Shown piece after piece: positions 11,851 through 24,059 of a stretch of DNA of 64,000 nucleotides. A model generated the notes under the pieces. It was not told the DNA's origin, made no database searches, and saw only the letters and a program-made list of their open reading frames with translations. The stretch's first letter is position 1, and each line of letters begins with the position of its first letter. The position numbers and the translations under genes are program-made. Origin of the DNA: Hanleya hanleyi (Eukaryota > Mollusca > Polyplacophora > Lepidopleurida > Hanleyidae); the NCBI GenBank assembly GCA_036873755.1, contig JAVTVY010045324.1, positions 124,001-188,000 of the forward strand, given 5' to 3'.

Positions 11851-13437
11851 ATATCACATATCTACTGTTGAGTTTTTTCTGTTTCCTGATGAAATTCTTC
11901 GCCGAGTTGTTCAGTTTCTCCCTCATGTAATAATGGATATCGGATGTCGTCTTGCTGGGATGGTACTGCTGGATTACCTTTGGAAAAGAAAAGGAATCAA
12001 CATAAGAATTTGTAAACCTAATATGTAAGTGGAAGTGGTGAAGGTTGTATTTCAGTTTTGGTCGACAAGAAGGATAAAGTCAAACAAAAACAGGAATCCA
12101 TGTAGGCCTTTCACAAAAAATAAATGATTAATTCTTTATTCCTTTTGAAATATTCCAAGTTCTTTCAAATACACTAAATTTTGAGTAATTTGGCTTCACT
12201 TCTTTTCAAAGAAAATATTCCAAAAGGCCCCCAAACAAATATTCTAAATGAAACCATGACATGAGTATGATTAATGAGAGTAAAACTATAGTTACTTCCC
12301 TTTGCATTGGAAGAGTTGAAAACTAGAGATTTACACAGGCCTCAATTTAAGGTGGTAACCTGTTATCAGGTTGCCTGGAGGTTGCCATATGAAAAATAGT
12401 GGTAACCTATTTTCAGGTCCCCATAATTTTGACTAAGAATATGACATTAGGTTAATAATTATGCAATAGGTTCCCACAGGTTGCCAGTGTAGAATTCATG
12501 GTAACCTGTTGAGAGGTTACCATCAGCACTCCTTAAACTGAAGCCTGTTTACATTACTTTAACACTATCACGACCATGATAAGACAAGGGAGAAGATCTA
12601 CTCAATATACATTTTGAGTTACTTCCTCTTGTGTGGGAACCCTTGGCCTCGGCAAATATTGTTTTTCTCTAGTACATAACACATATTTACCTCATTGGGA
12701 TCATATAATTGTATAATATTGTATGATTGTGCTATTGATCTGTAAAACAATAAATATATTTGATCTGAAAGATATGGCAAACTTGACACATATTCACATT
12801 TTCTGGATCATGGGATATAAGACATTAACGCTTCACCAATGAAAATATAATTGCCACATAAAGAAGTGTTTATTGGACACTGCAGCCTTATGTACATACC
12901 TGTTTCTGGCAATTTCTTTCCTTAAGAATCGACAATATGTCCCTTTCAGCCCTCTTCTCGCTAGTTACTTTGCTTTTCTTGTTTGTCTTTCTTGGACTTT
13001 CATTCTAAAAATACAAAATGAATTCATTAAAGATAACAGTGAGGAGTTAATAATCTAGCATACATAATGCATATCTACATTCTGTGGGGTTTTTTTAATT
13101 ATGAAAAATAACTGTCACAATAATTTTTTTAAATGCTCATTTATTGCGACAGAATACTTGATGAAATAGAAAAAAATGTATGCTAGAAACAAACAGTTAT
13201 AGCCATATCACACCTTGTTACAATTCAGGAGCCGCAGAACACATTTGAAAGTGAGGGGGCTGAACTCTATACCGGTCAAGTCAAATGTTGGACTGCTTCC
13301 CCCCCCCCCCCAGCTCCGCGGCCCCTGAAATACAAGGAGAAAATCAAACATACAGACAGTTATCCAGTTCCGCAATCGAAATTCTTCTGAGGTGTGTTGT
13401 GGCGAATACACATCCATTGAAGGACAGTTACATATCC
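11851..13437. other. non-coding stretch with GGTAACCTG words
   Basis: From 12350 to 12530 the words GGTAACCTG and GGTTGCC recur on both strands, a weak degenerate repeat. Elsewhere I see nothing I can name. Confidence 0.4.
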
Positions 13438-14131
13438 TTAAAGGGAACGTAAACTCTAGTGAACCGTGCATGGCCATTTAAAGCTTTTTCCTCATAGAAT
13501 CCAAATCGTGTATCAGATATTTTTTTACAATTTTTTCAAAGCAGTACTAAACGTTTCAACTTCGTTACACTGGAACAACATAGAGACCTCCATGTTTGAA
13601 GAATCGTGACGTCAGCGGACACTATAGTTCTTCTGTCTCTGGAGGTAAAAACGCGTCAATTGTCAGAGACCGTATTCGAGACCGTAGCTTACAAACATGA
13701 ACGAGGATGATAGTGCGACGTGTCGGGATTACCTGGTACATTGTGACAGCCAAAAGCAGAGCAGCCCGACATCGTAGAATATCTGCTAGAATCAGGCCGT
13801 GTTCTACATCAAAGCCAGTCTATAACATTGCCTCTGTAGCCGGGGAACGGAGGAGTGCATGAAAACGATCATATGCGGCCATGTTATCTCGACGCAGAGA
13901 ATGTCCGATGATGTAGGAGATTATCGGCACAACTGAATTTCACGCTTTCCCATTGGATAAAAATCCTGCCCAAAATAAACATGGCGGCGCCCCCAAGAAA
14001 TTCCAAATCACGGTATTTTTTTATGTTTGCGTCTGTTTCATTCATTGGAAAAAATGAGAAAAAATATTTGTCACGATTTTTTAAATCTATCGGGACTCCC
14101 GCGGTGTTTTACGAGTTTATGTTCCCTTTAA
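13438..14131. mobile_element. TTAA-flanked TIR element (MITE)
   Basis: The left end TTAAAGGGAACGTAAACTC and the right end GAGTTTATGTTCCCTTTAA are inverted repeats, with one mismatch in 19 bases. TTAA lies at both extremes. The 694-bp interior has no transposase frame, so the element would be non-autonomous. TTAA target choice is typical of piggyBac-type elements, but the terminal bases are not a classic piggyBac end. Confidence 0.8.
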
Positions 14132-14955
14132 CTTGATTTGAGCTGATTTTTCACTTGTTATAGAATTACCGCATCTTTGGAACTGGAGGATTGTCTTGTG
14201 GATATCGTTCGTTTGCCTCTCTGTTCTCTTCCCAGCCTACCAAGGGATTTCCTAATGTCGGATATATTCTCTCCATCCAGAAGTCTGTCCAGTATGGACT
14301 TCAGCTCGGGACGCTTGTCTGAAATAGTGAAATCTCACATAACGTAGACAGCTAGCTTGCCTGCCATGGTGGCATAGTTCAGTCAACTTATTCGTGGACG
14401 GTTATCGAGATACTTGATGTCGAACCAGTGTCTTTTTTAAAATTGATAATTACAAGGTGAAAAGAACGAAGCAAGCCACGACTTCATTGTTGAATGACTT
14501 CATGGGGGCTTTGAGGCGTCTCTGTTGTTGTTGTTGTTGTTGGTGGTGTTGTTGTTAATCTCGGACCCTTCAAACTTTGACTCGACGCCGTGCTGCTCAA
14601 TGGGAGACTCGAGCAACGAGTGTCAACAATTTGCCGAGTTAGGGGCCCTAAATTAATGCTAGAATCTCACTCCGCGAACAATAATCCCCATTCTGTCGTT
14701 CGACAGAGAACTACATGGAGTAACTATAGTCCCATTACAGTTCGCAGACCTTCCCAATCTAGAATCCAGATGAAGTGCGGCCATTTTCCTGCGACGGAAG
14801 CGACCCCTGGTGGCGAGGTTGAGACCTTCCGCCATGATTGTTGTATGAGAAGCCTCGTTTTCGATCTCACACTTGACGGAATCGATCAGCCATTCGGGAA
14901 AAAAACGGAAATCAACGAAGTATAGCAACAATTCGGGAGATGCACAAGTGCAGTC

Positions 14956-15369
14956 ACGTGGTACATTTTGGGTGAGTTCCAGCCGACGGCATATGGGAAT
15001 ATGATATATATGATATGTCCTGTAAGTTTGGAATTAATTGACCTGTTGTTATAGTTATGTGAATTTTGTACTCTGTCAGTCATTGACGCTTGTACAATAA
15101 AGAATTATCTTATCTTATCTTATGGGACGTAACCTGCGGGAGATTTGACGGTCGCGAAAATAACAGTGAAGTCAATGGGAATTATTTTTAAAACGTAGTT
15201 TTGCAGTTTGATTCTGGTAGATAATATTTCAGAAGTACATTAGCTTTCGAGCAAGACAACTTGTATAATTTTCACTCATAAGGAACAGACGCTGTCAACG
15301 AAAAACTAGCATGCTCCATGCAAATCTTACGACGTCAAACGACCGGAACTCACCCAGCAGGTCACGTGA
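14956..15369. mobile_element. element with inverted CACGTG...GTGAGTTCC ends and ATCTT tail insertion
   Basis: CACGTGGTACATTTTGGGTG plus AGTTCC at the left pairs with GGAACTCACCCAGCAGGTCA plus CGTG at the right. Inside, AATAAAGAATTATCTTATCT with a (TATCT)n end near 15100-15121 looks like the 3' tail of a retroelement inserted into it. No coding frame is convincing. Confidence 0.45.
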
Positions 15370-16344
15370 TCGACACATGAGAAAGAGGCGAATAGCCTGA
15401 CTGACTGATCACCGCAGATAAACACAAAATAAAATAGAGAATCCCGGCGACGTAATGTCAGCCTGACTAGTGTACGTGTTGTTGTCTGACAAGTCGAAAT
15501 CCGGCGAAGGATTTATTCGGCAACTTGAACTACTGAACTGAGAAATCCTTTTGATAAAAATACTCCTGTATTAAAGTTGAGAATTCCGTATTCGCTTCAA
15601 ATTTAGGAAAAATCGTATAAAGCTTTGAAGCACATGTTGACTGTCAGCTATCCGCACATTTCCCTTTTCTATTCGCCAGGCAGCTAGTTTTGCCGAATAT
15701 ATGCATATTTTAGGGATATTGAAAACTATATTTTATTCATCAGCACAGTGGCTAGTAAGATTTTCATCACTTTTCTCCCTGACAGCTACAAAAATCTTGT
15801 CTTTCAAAACGCAATTTTGTCATGCGGTCGGCAGCCAGTCTATTCGTGAGACGTCTTCTCATCGAAGCAAGGCCAACGCCGTAGCTCTGCAGGGTCAAAG
15901 TTTGCGGAGTTGAACTTCCTATTTCCGTGAACTACGGGGAGACTCTATCCTTGTTTATAATCCCCATAATTAATGCAGGGATCACAATTAAACATGTTAT
16001 AAGCCTCACTGATTCCAGCCAGGAAAATAAGAATGTCTTTTGTTCCAGGTCAAGCGTTCATCAGAGTACCGAATATATAACTGTTCAGAGGTCAACATTT
16101 CTCTCCTGCCTCGCACCACGTGGCGCTATTGGCATGCTTATACAAATTACAATCAGTACATTTGGTAAACATCATTTGTTTAACTTTACCGGTTTCTAAG
16201 CCATTCTGTCAGCCATTCAACTTTATTCACAGGCATATAACTTTGCATCCATTCATTTATTTGTCGTAAATTGAAATCCTTCCAATTGTATTTTTTTGTC
16301 ACTAACAACATTACGCCAAAAAATCGGGGAAATAATATTTTGGT
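15370..16344. other. non-coding stretch, nothing recognised
   Basis: I see no domain-bearing frame or bounded repeat. Open frames at 15701-15913 and 15927-16199 have no recognisable content. Confidence 0.4.
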
Positions 16345-16575
16345 TAACTATGGTATATTGTACCATGGTTGTTATGTACCATGCTATTACTATTGTTCAA
16401 AGTGGTTAACCATGGTATATTGAACCATGGTTCATCTGTACCATGGTATTACCATAGTTGAACAGAGTAACCATGGTACCATGATAGTACCATGTAAACC
16501 ATATGTACCATGTTATTACGATGACAACCATGGTATTACCGTGGTTACCATGGTTCAATCTGTTGTAAACCATGG
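16345..16575. repeat. ACCATGGTA palindromic satellite
   Basis: About 15 variants of ACCATGGT, each its own inverse complement, spaced 15-25 bp apart. Mirror-image frames appear on both strands only because the words are palindromic. Confidence 0.8.
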
Positions 16576-16744
16576 TATTTTTTATAAGGGCTGGCAATTC
16601 AAATTGCATTTTTCTTAAATTGAAATTTGAAATTTTGAAATTGAAGTAAATTGAAATATCAATTTGTAGTTGGTAACATTCTTATTGGCGTAAAGCAAAA
16701 CGGCGAGCCTGCCGGGTTTCACATAACCCTTGTTTTTTTCAATG

Positions 16745-17100
16745 TTGGAATTTTAACACCATTCTGTTAACACCGTTTTGGCGTTAAACTGGTGTCGAAA
16801 CACCTCCTTTTCTTAACACTGTTTTTTGGTGTTGAACTGGTCTAACACCAATTTTCAGTGTTAGATTTTCAACACCATTCTTTCAACACCGTTTTTTGGT
16901 GTTGAACTGGTCTCGACACCATTTTTCAGTGTTGGATTGGGTCAACACCATTTTCTCAACACCGTTTTTTGGTGTTGAACTGGCCTCAACACCACATTTT
17001 GGTGTTGAATTATGTCAACACCGTTTCTCAACACCACTTATTGGTGTTGAACTGGCCTTAACACTAAAAAATGGTGTTGGGCCAACACCGTTTTTCTGGC
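16745..17100. repeat. TGGTGTT satellite, second array
   Basis: Alternating CAACACC(A/G)TTTT and TTGGTGTTGAACTGG words in ~60-70-bp degenerate units. It is the same family as 9825-10910. It abuts the duplicated intron block at 17120. Confidence 0.8.
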
Positions 17101-17119
17101 TGTGTGCAGTGAGAAAATT

Positions 17120-17620
17120 GGCCCCATGTGGGCTCCTGTTACTTCGTGTCAGTATTCCGGCATGTCCTTCCAGAATGTTGCGTTTAATTGTTATCTGTAT
17201 ATGGTGTTATCTTCTGGTGAACTTTTAGTCCCAAGGCTTACCCTCTGTACGAATCCGTGTGATTGTAATTATTTGTGATTATAGTGATGATGGGGAATGC
17301 ATGAAGCGTTTGATTTCAGTCCGGCCTCACAAACTTATATGTTCTGTATAAGAACTCGCATTCTACTAATATTTTCCCCGTTTGGACCGTTTCTTTAATC
17401 AACGGTCACATAGTTTCATCATTTTCATCAGATGACTTGACATCCATCCACCTGGTCTTGAATATGTGTATACAATAACGCTTAAGCTGATTCCAGGCAT
17501 CGCGTGGTCATGCCATTCAAGGTGTCCACATGAAGCCCTACAATAAAAGCGTGGTGGAGATACAAATCATCACAGGGATCAGTTTCGGTTTTCGGAAAGC
17601 ATTTATATATAACGCAGTCA
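17120..17620 (+). repeat. intron block, copy of 9370-9815
   Basis: Homologous to the block at 9370-9815, ending about 95 bp before EGF exon 1. It contains one copy of intron repeat family R5. Confidence 0.6.
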
Positions 17621-17714
17621 GAATATGAGCATGTACGCTGGCAATTTTTCCACTACCGGTGTAATTGCGTTTAGCTGTAGTCTGATGGCATTATCACTGT
17701 GTTATATATTACAG

Positions 17715-17843
17715 ATGTGGATGAATGCAGCACGGTTGGAAAAGTTACTTGTCCTGGACCATGTATAAATTTACCAGGCACTTACGGATGTAACTGTACC
17801 ATACCAGGTTACATACCTACCTCCAATCTACAGTTTTGCAAAG
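17715..17843 (+). CDS. EGF exon 1 of large multi-EGF gene
   Basis: The exon lies between TTACAG and GTAAAG, is 129 bp long, and has phase-1 borders at both ends. It reads DVDEC and has six cysteines in EGF order. DVDEC is the N-terminal calcium-binding signature. The usual C-x-N...Y-x-C hydroxylation motif is present as CINLPGTYGC. It is the first exon of this gene that I can see, and earlier exons must exist because it starts in phase 1. The modules resemble those of fibrillin and SCUBE families, so the product is probably secreted or at the cell surface. Confidence 0.85.
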
Positions 17844-18941
17844 GTAAAGTGATATTCGTTTTCAATAAAAAAATTCTTATTGCAAACATTGAGCTATAAT
17901 AAGTCAAATATATTCAGAATAATGTGCATTGATTCGAATTTGACAGATGGGCAATTATTTGGTTGGGGGTAATAATTCACCGTAAAAGTAAGCAAAGCTT
18001 AAATTCTCATCTGTATTACATTGTCCCAGTGTGTTTCGAATATAACCTGTTTTGTGTGTCGGTATTCCTGACCGACACTCGGGCTTTGTCAGGCTTGAAA
18101 TCTTTATACTGCAGCTAGTTTGTTTGTTTAGTAGCTGCTCGTTGGTTTCACGTTTGCATCTGTATCGGTCCTGCTAAATGTTTGCCAACCTCGAACAGGA
18201 TGCTGAAACGTTCAAAGTATATTTGCATTATCTTTTTGCATTGATCAATCCGTCTTCACTCGTCTATATCTGCCTATCCGCCATTCTGCCTGACTTTCAA
18301 CGTAATGTAAAACGCTATTGAAGACTTTTACCAGATCCGGTCTCTCATACCATGTAACGTTTGATCAGACTTTTGATAAAAAGTTGAGAGTAGCCCTTTT
18401 CAAGAGGTAGACAATCATTTATCTATCTTAACTTTAACGTAGCTCATCATTGTTATTGTTTTCAAGGTTGGGATATTTCTCTCGAGCGGTAAAGCTTATA
18501 GGATAAAGTATGGGCGACAGTTCTGACATTCAGTTTTCATTCGTCACCCACAAACATGACAAAAGAATTTCCGCGTCAATAATCGAAAGACCTTTTCATG
18601 AATAATCGCTTTTAAGCGGGCATAACTCTTTTCGTGGAAAAATCACTCCACACTCTTTCGTTGACCATATGCGTGCTGTTTTTCTATTTGCTTCCTGTAA
18701 TTTCTGAAAACACACCGGTAACACTGTAGACGTGATTTAGGCGCGAATTCTTTTTCCAGTATTTTATTAACCTTACCAACTCCGGGAATTCTAGACTCAG
18801 CAAGGTAGAAAAATTGCATTTTACTGAAAGGCATACCTTTAAAACATACGCATCTGACAGGAACTGTATTGTACCTTCCACTTCGTCATTTCGTAATCGT
18901 GGTATTCATTTTTTCGTACGACAAGTAGCATCAGTTCCAAC

Positions 18942-19132
18942 CACAAAAGAGTGTTGGGGGGTGTGGGCGGTGTATTACGGTAAAGTGTCGAAATATGGGG
19001 TCTCTATATATAACCCCATGCTTTATATAAATATACACTTTCATATAGAGCATGAGTTTATATATAGAGACCCAATATTTAGGCACTTTACCGTTACGCC
19101 ACCGCCCACACCCCCAAAACCTCTTGTTTTGA
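18942..19132. repeat. ~190-bp near-perfect inverted hairpin
   Basis: The left arm GGTGTGGGCGGTG, ACGGTAAAGTG, GGTCTCTATATATAA is mirrored by TTATATATAGAGACC, CACTTTACCGT, CACCGCCCACACC. The loop is short (about 19040-19050). It lies in the intron between EGF exons 1 and 2. Mirror-image reading frames on both strands are by-products of the symmetry. It could be a foldback MITE or a source of hairpin RNA. Confidence 0.9.
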
Positions 19133-19706
19133 GGGCATGTGGTTCCAACGATGCATGAAATGAAATATAAAAATAACACAAGAAAATAACACACCATTAT
19201 ACTATTGCTGTTAGTGTGATGGCTGGACGAGAATTCAGCCAGACATACATTGCCCTAAATCTCATCACTTTATGACGTTAAACATTCACAAGCCAGTTGT
19301 TCTAAGGCAGTTGCGTACTTGTCAGTATTGCGTGGGTTATATTGGAGACGAATATTCAACACAAGGTGCTGTTCAAGCAATTGCAGGTCATAGACATTCA
19401 TTATTCCGCGATTGCATCGATCTTTCGAACTATTTACTAAACATCTACCATGTGAACATTTAAGACCAACAAAATCTTCGCAAAATTTTTCTCTTTGATC
19501 TTCAAAAGGATGTTGTATCTTGTTAGTATTATTATTATTATCGTTTTCTTGATTTATATACATTACTATTTCCTTATAGTACACTATAGTATTGTGCGTT
19601 TGATATGGTTTTTCGGTCATAACCAATGTGAATTGTATTGGTGCCATTTAATTGAAAAATAAAAGTCAGTAGTGATTAGTGATTACGTAATTGGGATGTT
19701 TTCCAG

Positions 19707-19832
19707 ATGTAGATGAGTGTAGCTTCGCCAATGGTGACTGTTCGGATGTTTGTGTTAATACCCGAGGATCCTATAGATGCCGATGTGAGGAAGCTGGGTA
19801 TAGGTTGTCTAAAGATGATCACACATGTGAAG
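19707..19832 (+). CDS. EGF exon 2
   Basis: Bounded by TTCCAG and GTACAG, 126 bp, phase 1-1. It reads DVDEC...CVNTRGSYRCRC with six cysteines, a full calcium-binding EGF with the Asn/Asp hydroxylation consensus. Confidence 0.88.
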
Positions 19833-20107
19833 GTACAGAACATCTTTTTGCTCGTATATATCTGGGCGTCACCAATAAGGGCGTCATCAATTGGCGTTAT
19901 CCTACGATTACAATTTGAGCTACCTGTGTTCTTCTGTTTATACAGTTCCACTAAACTGATGTTCGACCTATATATTCATGTCCCATAGATTCGCACCTTC
20001 TAATTAATAAATATGTAATGTATTAAGAGTTTCGAGGATACACATCATGTAATCATCTTACACAATTTGTAAAAGATATTTTCCTACATGCATGTTCCTT
20101 ATTTCAG

Positions 20108-20236
20108 ATATTAATGAGTGTGAACGATATAAAAATGTCTGCGGACTTGGAGGATCCTGCAACAATACAATTGGGTCATATATATGCACCTGTGGCCCAG
20201 GTTTCACGAGAACTACCGACAAAGCTCACTGCATAG
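20108..20236 (+). CDS. EGF exon 3
   Basis: Bounded by TTTCAG and GTATAC, 129 bp, phase 1-1. It reads DINEC...CNNTIGSYICTC with six cysteines. The calcium-binding signature is intact. Confidence 0.88.
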   Translation: MLMSVNDIKMSADLEDPATIQLGHIYAPVAQVSRELPTKLTA

Positions 20237-20729
20237 GTATACTATCGTCCCACCCTTTAACAAGTGGGGACACGGGTACTCCAATGGTAATACGAATCGG
20301 GCTCGGTCCCGGTCGTATGTGAGATTCGGTTTCTGGTCCCTGATCATGTTCGTGTGTTTCTCTCCGGGTCCCCGACTTTCCAAACACCGCAAAACTAGAT
20401 ATATGATTCTGAGATATGTATATGTTTATGAATATGCTCGTCACATTGGAAGATTAGCTTGTATCTAACCAGGCTATCGAGGTTAGAATTAAGATCATTC
20501 TATCTGTTTTTGTTATTAAATAAATCGATTTATATCAGCGATAATATAGCGGAGTGATTTCTAGGTCATTAGCCAGTGCTTTATTTCTGTCGTATTTTTA
20601 ATTCATTACCGTACTCGATTGATAATACATATATGAACACTACTACTATATTTAGTTTAAGGCGTCAAAAGTTTTCCCCCCTTGATTGAATGAAGAGGTT
20701 TTGGTTGAAGCGACCAGAGAGAGAGAGAG

Positions 20730-21720
20730 AGATAATTAAATGTAACGTCGCCTTCAGCAATATTTCAGCTATGTTGCGACGATCAGACAAAACTCTGTGT
20801 AAGTTCAACAATAAAGTAAGTTAGCAACCTAACACTCTGAAAGTGATCGGCAACACATCCGAGACCAGGTGAAGATTATTTTCAATCTCAATATCCCATG
20901 AAGATTGAAACAGCTTTCTCATACAGATGTAAAGTTTAAAATCGCCACACGGGACTCCACGATGATTATAGCACAGGAGGTAGACTAAGGTGCCAAACAA
21001 ATTAGGCTCTGTGACGATCCATTGTGATCACCAATGTCTGTAGAGCCTAATTTTCGAAATTCAAATTTTTTTTTGTAGTTTTGGTTAGGTTTTTGTTAGG
21101 GTTAGGGTTGCTAGGGTATGTTTGTTTGGGTCATCGTCGCCGTGTGACCAATAAGGTTAGGTGCGATATTAAACTTCAAACAACCAACCATCCACGATGA
21201 TTAACCTCATCACCTAGGGCTGTCTTAGCTTTGCATCAGCATCAGTATTTCCTATTATCCCAACATGAACAAGTAGCCAGAGACACAATATTAATCTGTA
21301 GCTCAACTCTGCGGTCATAAAACTTTAGAACATTCAGGGTGGAGGGATGAATTTGCGAATCTATTCTTGATCGCCTGAAGGCATGACAGTGCATCTGAGA
21401 ATATGAGATACTCTTTGATTTTGCTGTACCCGATACCTTTCAAGGCCATCAAAAGAGCTTTGGCTTCAGCAGTAAAATATAATTCTTACCTGGCAATCGA
21501 TGGGTTTTGGTTTTGGAACCAAAGACAGTAGCGCACGCAACTGTGTCACTATATGTGGAACCATCTGTATATATAGTCTGATGTGAGCCATACTTTTCTC
21601 CCAGTAGATCAGATTTTTGCTGATACACAAGTTGGTTTGTGTCAGCTAACTTAAATTTTCTCAGTGTAATATCTACTTGTGGTTTGACTGGTGACCAGAC
21701 AGATGATTGTAGCACCATAG
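20730..21720 (-). mobile_element. non-LTR retrotransposon fragment (RNase H and 3' end)
   Basis: On the minus strand the frame from 21718 reads IYTDGSTYSDTVACATVFGS, then FTAEAKALLMALKGIGY and YLIFSDALSCLQAIK. These are the D, E and D motifs of an RNase H domain. A further piece matches the HVGIxGN motif of the 3480-4081 copy. Its 3' end (GTCTGATCGTCGCAACATAG, then GCGACGTTACATTTAATT and a CT run) is the same as that copy's. The coding part is broken, and about 21000-21180 appears to be an insertion with a TTAGGCTCT/AGAGCCTAA hairpin. Confidence 0.75.
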
Positions 21721-21822
21721 TGTTGAATGTAAGATTAGATGCAACTGAAAGACATCTTCCCTTTCTCTGACACAGGAAACTGAACTAGGTCGTATATCTA
21801 TTACACTGGCTTTCTTCTACAG

Positions 21823-21945
21823 ATGATAACGAGTGTCTCTTGAGGAACGGAGGATGTAAGCAAATTTGTTTGAACGTACCAGGTTCATTCCACTGCGCAT
21901 GTCGAGATGGTTTTGGTCTGCTGAGCGACCAAGTGACATGTTCGG
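21823..21945 (+). CDS. EGF exon 4
   Basis: Bounded by TCTACAG and GTGCGT, 123 bp, phase 1-1, and too short to stand out as an ORF. It reads DDNEC...CLNVPGSFHCAC with six cysteines. The signature is DDNEC rather than D(I/V)DEC, still a calcium-site consensus. It lies just downstream of the LINE fragment. Confidence 0.85.
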
Positions 21946-22056
21946 GTGCGTATATTCCATGAGAGTATTGTGAAACGTATATAATTCGAAATTAAATCTG
22001 AATATCTGAAATTTTCGCTAAACTTTTGTTTCTGAATGACTTAAATCTATTCATAG

Positions 22057-22182
22057 ATATCCAAGAGTGTTTAATAAACAACGGTGGATGTCAGGACCGG
22101 TGCATCAATACAATTGGCTCATTCCGATGTGTTTGTCGAAAACGGGGCATGGTGTTGGGCGCGGACCGCAGATCATGCGAGC
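22057..22182 (+). CDS. EGF exon 5
   Basis: Bounded by TCATAG and GTAAGT, 126 bp, phase 1-1. It reads DIQEC...[12 protein letters not shown] with six cysteines. Q replaces the acidic residue of the usual D-x-D/N-E-C, a substitution also tolerated in calcium-binding EGFs. Confidence 0.86.
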
Positions 22183-22596
22183 GTAAGTTGTCTCGAAATA
22201 TTTTGTGCTGCTATATGACATATTTTAATTAAAAATATCATCGTGTTTGGAGCTTGTAATGCATAAACAGTTGGCTTTACATAAGATTCCTCTCTTTTAT
22301 GCCGAGATAAAAGCTGACTACCGTTTTCCATGATACAGGAATGAAAAGAAAACACGTTATAAGATGATTTGTGTTAAACGTCGAATGAGTACTTTAACCT
22401 GCCAGAAATGGCTAACAGTTGCAAAGTTACATAAGGTATTAATTTACTCACCAACTAAGGTGAAATAGACATGTCGAATCTTCCCTGCCCAAACGAATAT
22501 TTCTGGTTTATCTCTATATAGGGAACGACGGGGTTGCTTATATTCGCTTACGGAACTCAAACTGCATTTTAAAGTTATTCAATCTATTTTTGTCAG

Positions 22597-22761
22597 CTTG
22601 CCCTGTAAACACATACTACAGAAGACAGAAGCGCAAGAAAAGCCGATGTGTGAAGTGTCCCAGCAACTCACACACCCGCAGTCCTGGCAAACGATCCAGG
22701 AAAAACTGTAAATGCGACCCAGGCTTCCTTGGAATACCAGCTCTCAGAATCCAATGTCAAG
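22597..22761 (+). CDS. GCC2/GCC3 (ephrin-receptor-like) exon 6
   Basis: Bounded by TTGTCAG and GTACAG, 165 bp, phase 1-1. It reads CPVNTYYRRQKRKKSRCVKC then CPSNSHT...NCKCDPGF with six cysteines. The C-P-x-N-x-Y / C-x-x-C-P / C-x-C-x-x-G-F layout fits the Cys-rich repeat placed after the EGF tandem in SCUBE proteins. A strongly basic stretch (RRQKRKKSR) in the module is unusual and might bind heparin-like chains; this is inference. Confidence 0.75.
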
Positions 22762-23325
22762 GTACAGGCATTTCCGATTATATTTGAATATATTTGGGTC
22801 GTTTGAGGCACTATTATATTAGGGAAAATTGCACTCTACACTGGCTTGAATCAAAGCTCCATTGACGGCCTTGAAGGCTTGAATAAGAGTCTGTGTTTGT
22901 TTGTCTGTGGAGCCACAGTGTTGATCAAAATGTCGTCTTACGCCTATTGAGTGGGGATTTTTTATTGCAGTGGAAAGCCCTGAAGTTCCGCCAAGAAAGC
23001 TTTGCGATTCGGTAAAACGACAACAAAGTGAAGCGAAGGGCAGTTAACACCCAATGGAGGCCGGGAACATGAAACAAACCTTTTACATGTAATTGTTGTA
23101 CCTTGTCGTCATTGAACGGCCACAATTTTGAAGCTTAGTCAGGAAACATGTAGCTTTGAGATATGGAAGAATGTCTCGAGAGAGCAAACAGTCAGAAAAT
23201 GGAATTAGATTGATAATCAGTATAGCAAATGCTTCGTAATGGAAACATGGGCTTGCACATGTATATTGTACTGATACATATGTGTCATTTTCAGCTTATC
23301 ACAATAACCAATATTTTTATTGAAG

Positions 23326-23448
23326 ATATCGATGAGTGTGAATACGACAACTTTGGTTGTTCTAACGGCTGTGACAATATACCCGGAACTGCTGTTTGTA
23401 CATGTCCTGTTGGATTCAATCTTACGAAGGTCGGAAAAAATTGCGGCG
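23326..23448 (+). CDS. EGF exon 7
   Basis: Bounded by TGAAG and GTATGT, 123 bp, phase 1-1. It reads DIDEC...CDNIPGTAVCTC with six cysteines. The aromatic residue of the hydroxylation motif is replaced (A-V before the Cys). Confidence 0.85.
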
Positions 23449-23697
23449 GTATGTTCTTTCTATAGTTTCGTTTTTCTATCTTCCTCAATCATTAAAATTT
23501 GAAATTCAGTACTTTCTAATATATTTCAATGTAAATAGCAAACTTTAATGAACTACAACAACACCTTTTTTCGCATTGCAACCTACTTCACGATCTGAAT
23601 GTTTCTGTTGTACAAGTTTATATGAGAATTGATGCATTCTATAGCCACTTGAATGTAATCATCTTTAATTAGCTTTTCTCTGTTTTCTACCATAAAG

Positions 23698-23823
23698 ACG
23701 TGGACGAATGTGAGACGAACAATGGAGGTTGTGATGATCGTTGTATAAACACCGAAGGCTCCTCCTACTGTACATGTGATCATCCCGGGTACTTACTTGC
23801 CAATGACAGCAAACATTGCTCAG
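23698..23823 (+). CDS. EGF exon 8
   Basis: Bounded by CATAAAG and GTCAGT, 126 bp, phase 1-1. It reads DVDEC...[12 protein letters not shown] with six cysteines. The intron before it is only 249 bp. Confidence 0.87.
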
Positions 23824-24059
23824 GTCAGTAAGATACAAGAGTTTTTCATTGGAGAAAACTTCGTTAGTTCACTATTCGGCATGCGTAGGTGGTTCAATAT
23901 ATCGCCGACGAATTAAAACATTAGCCATACGATCTAATGTGTTGTTTCTTTCACGACATCGTTAGCTATTGTAAACGGATCATTTCCAACACATACAACA
24001 CTTTATTTGAATAATATACCTGGGAAACTTATGTGCAACCAGACGCCAAGTTTCTGAAA

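Noticed and set aside
14590..14931. 111- and 90-codon frames on opposite strands
   Set aside because: Neither shows a domain; an exon is possible, but nothing supports one strand over the other.
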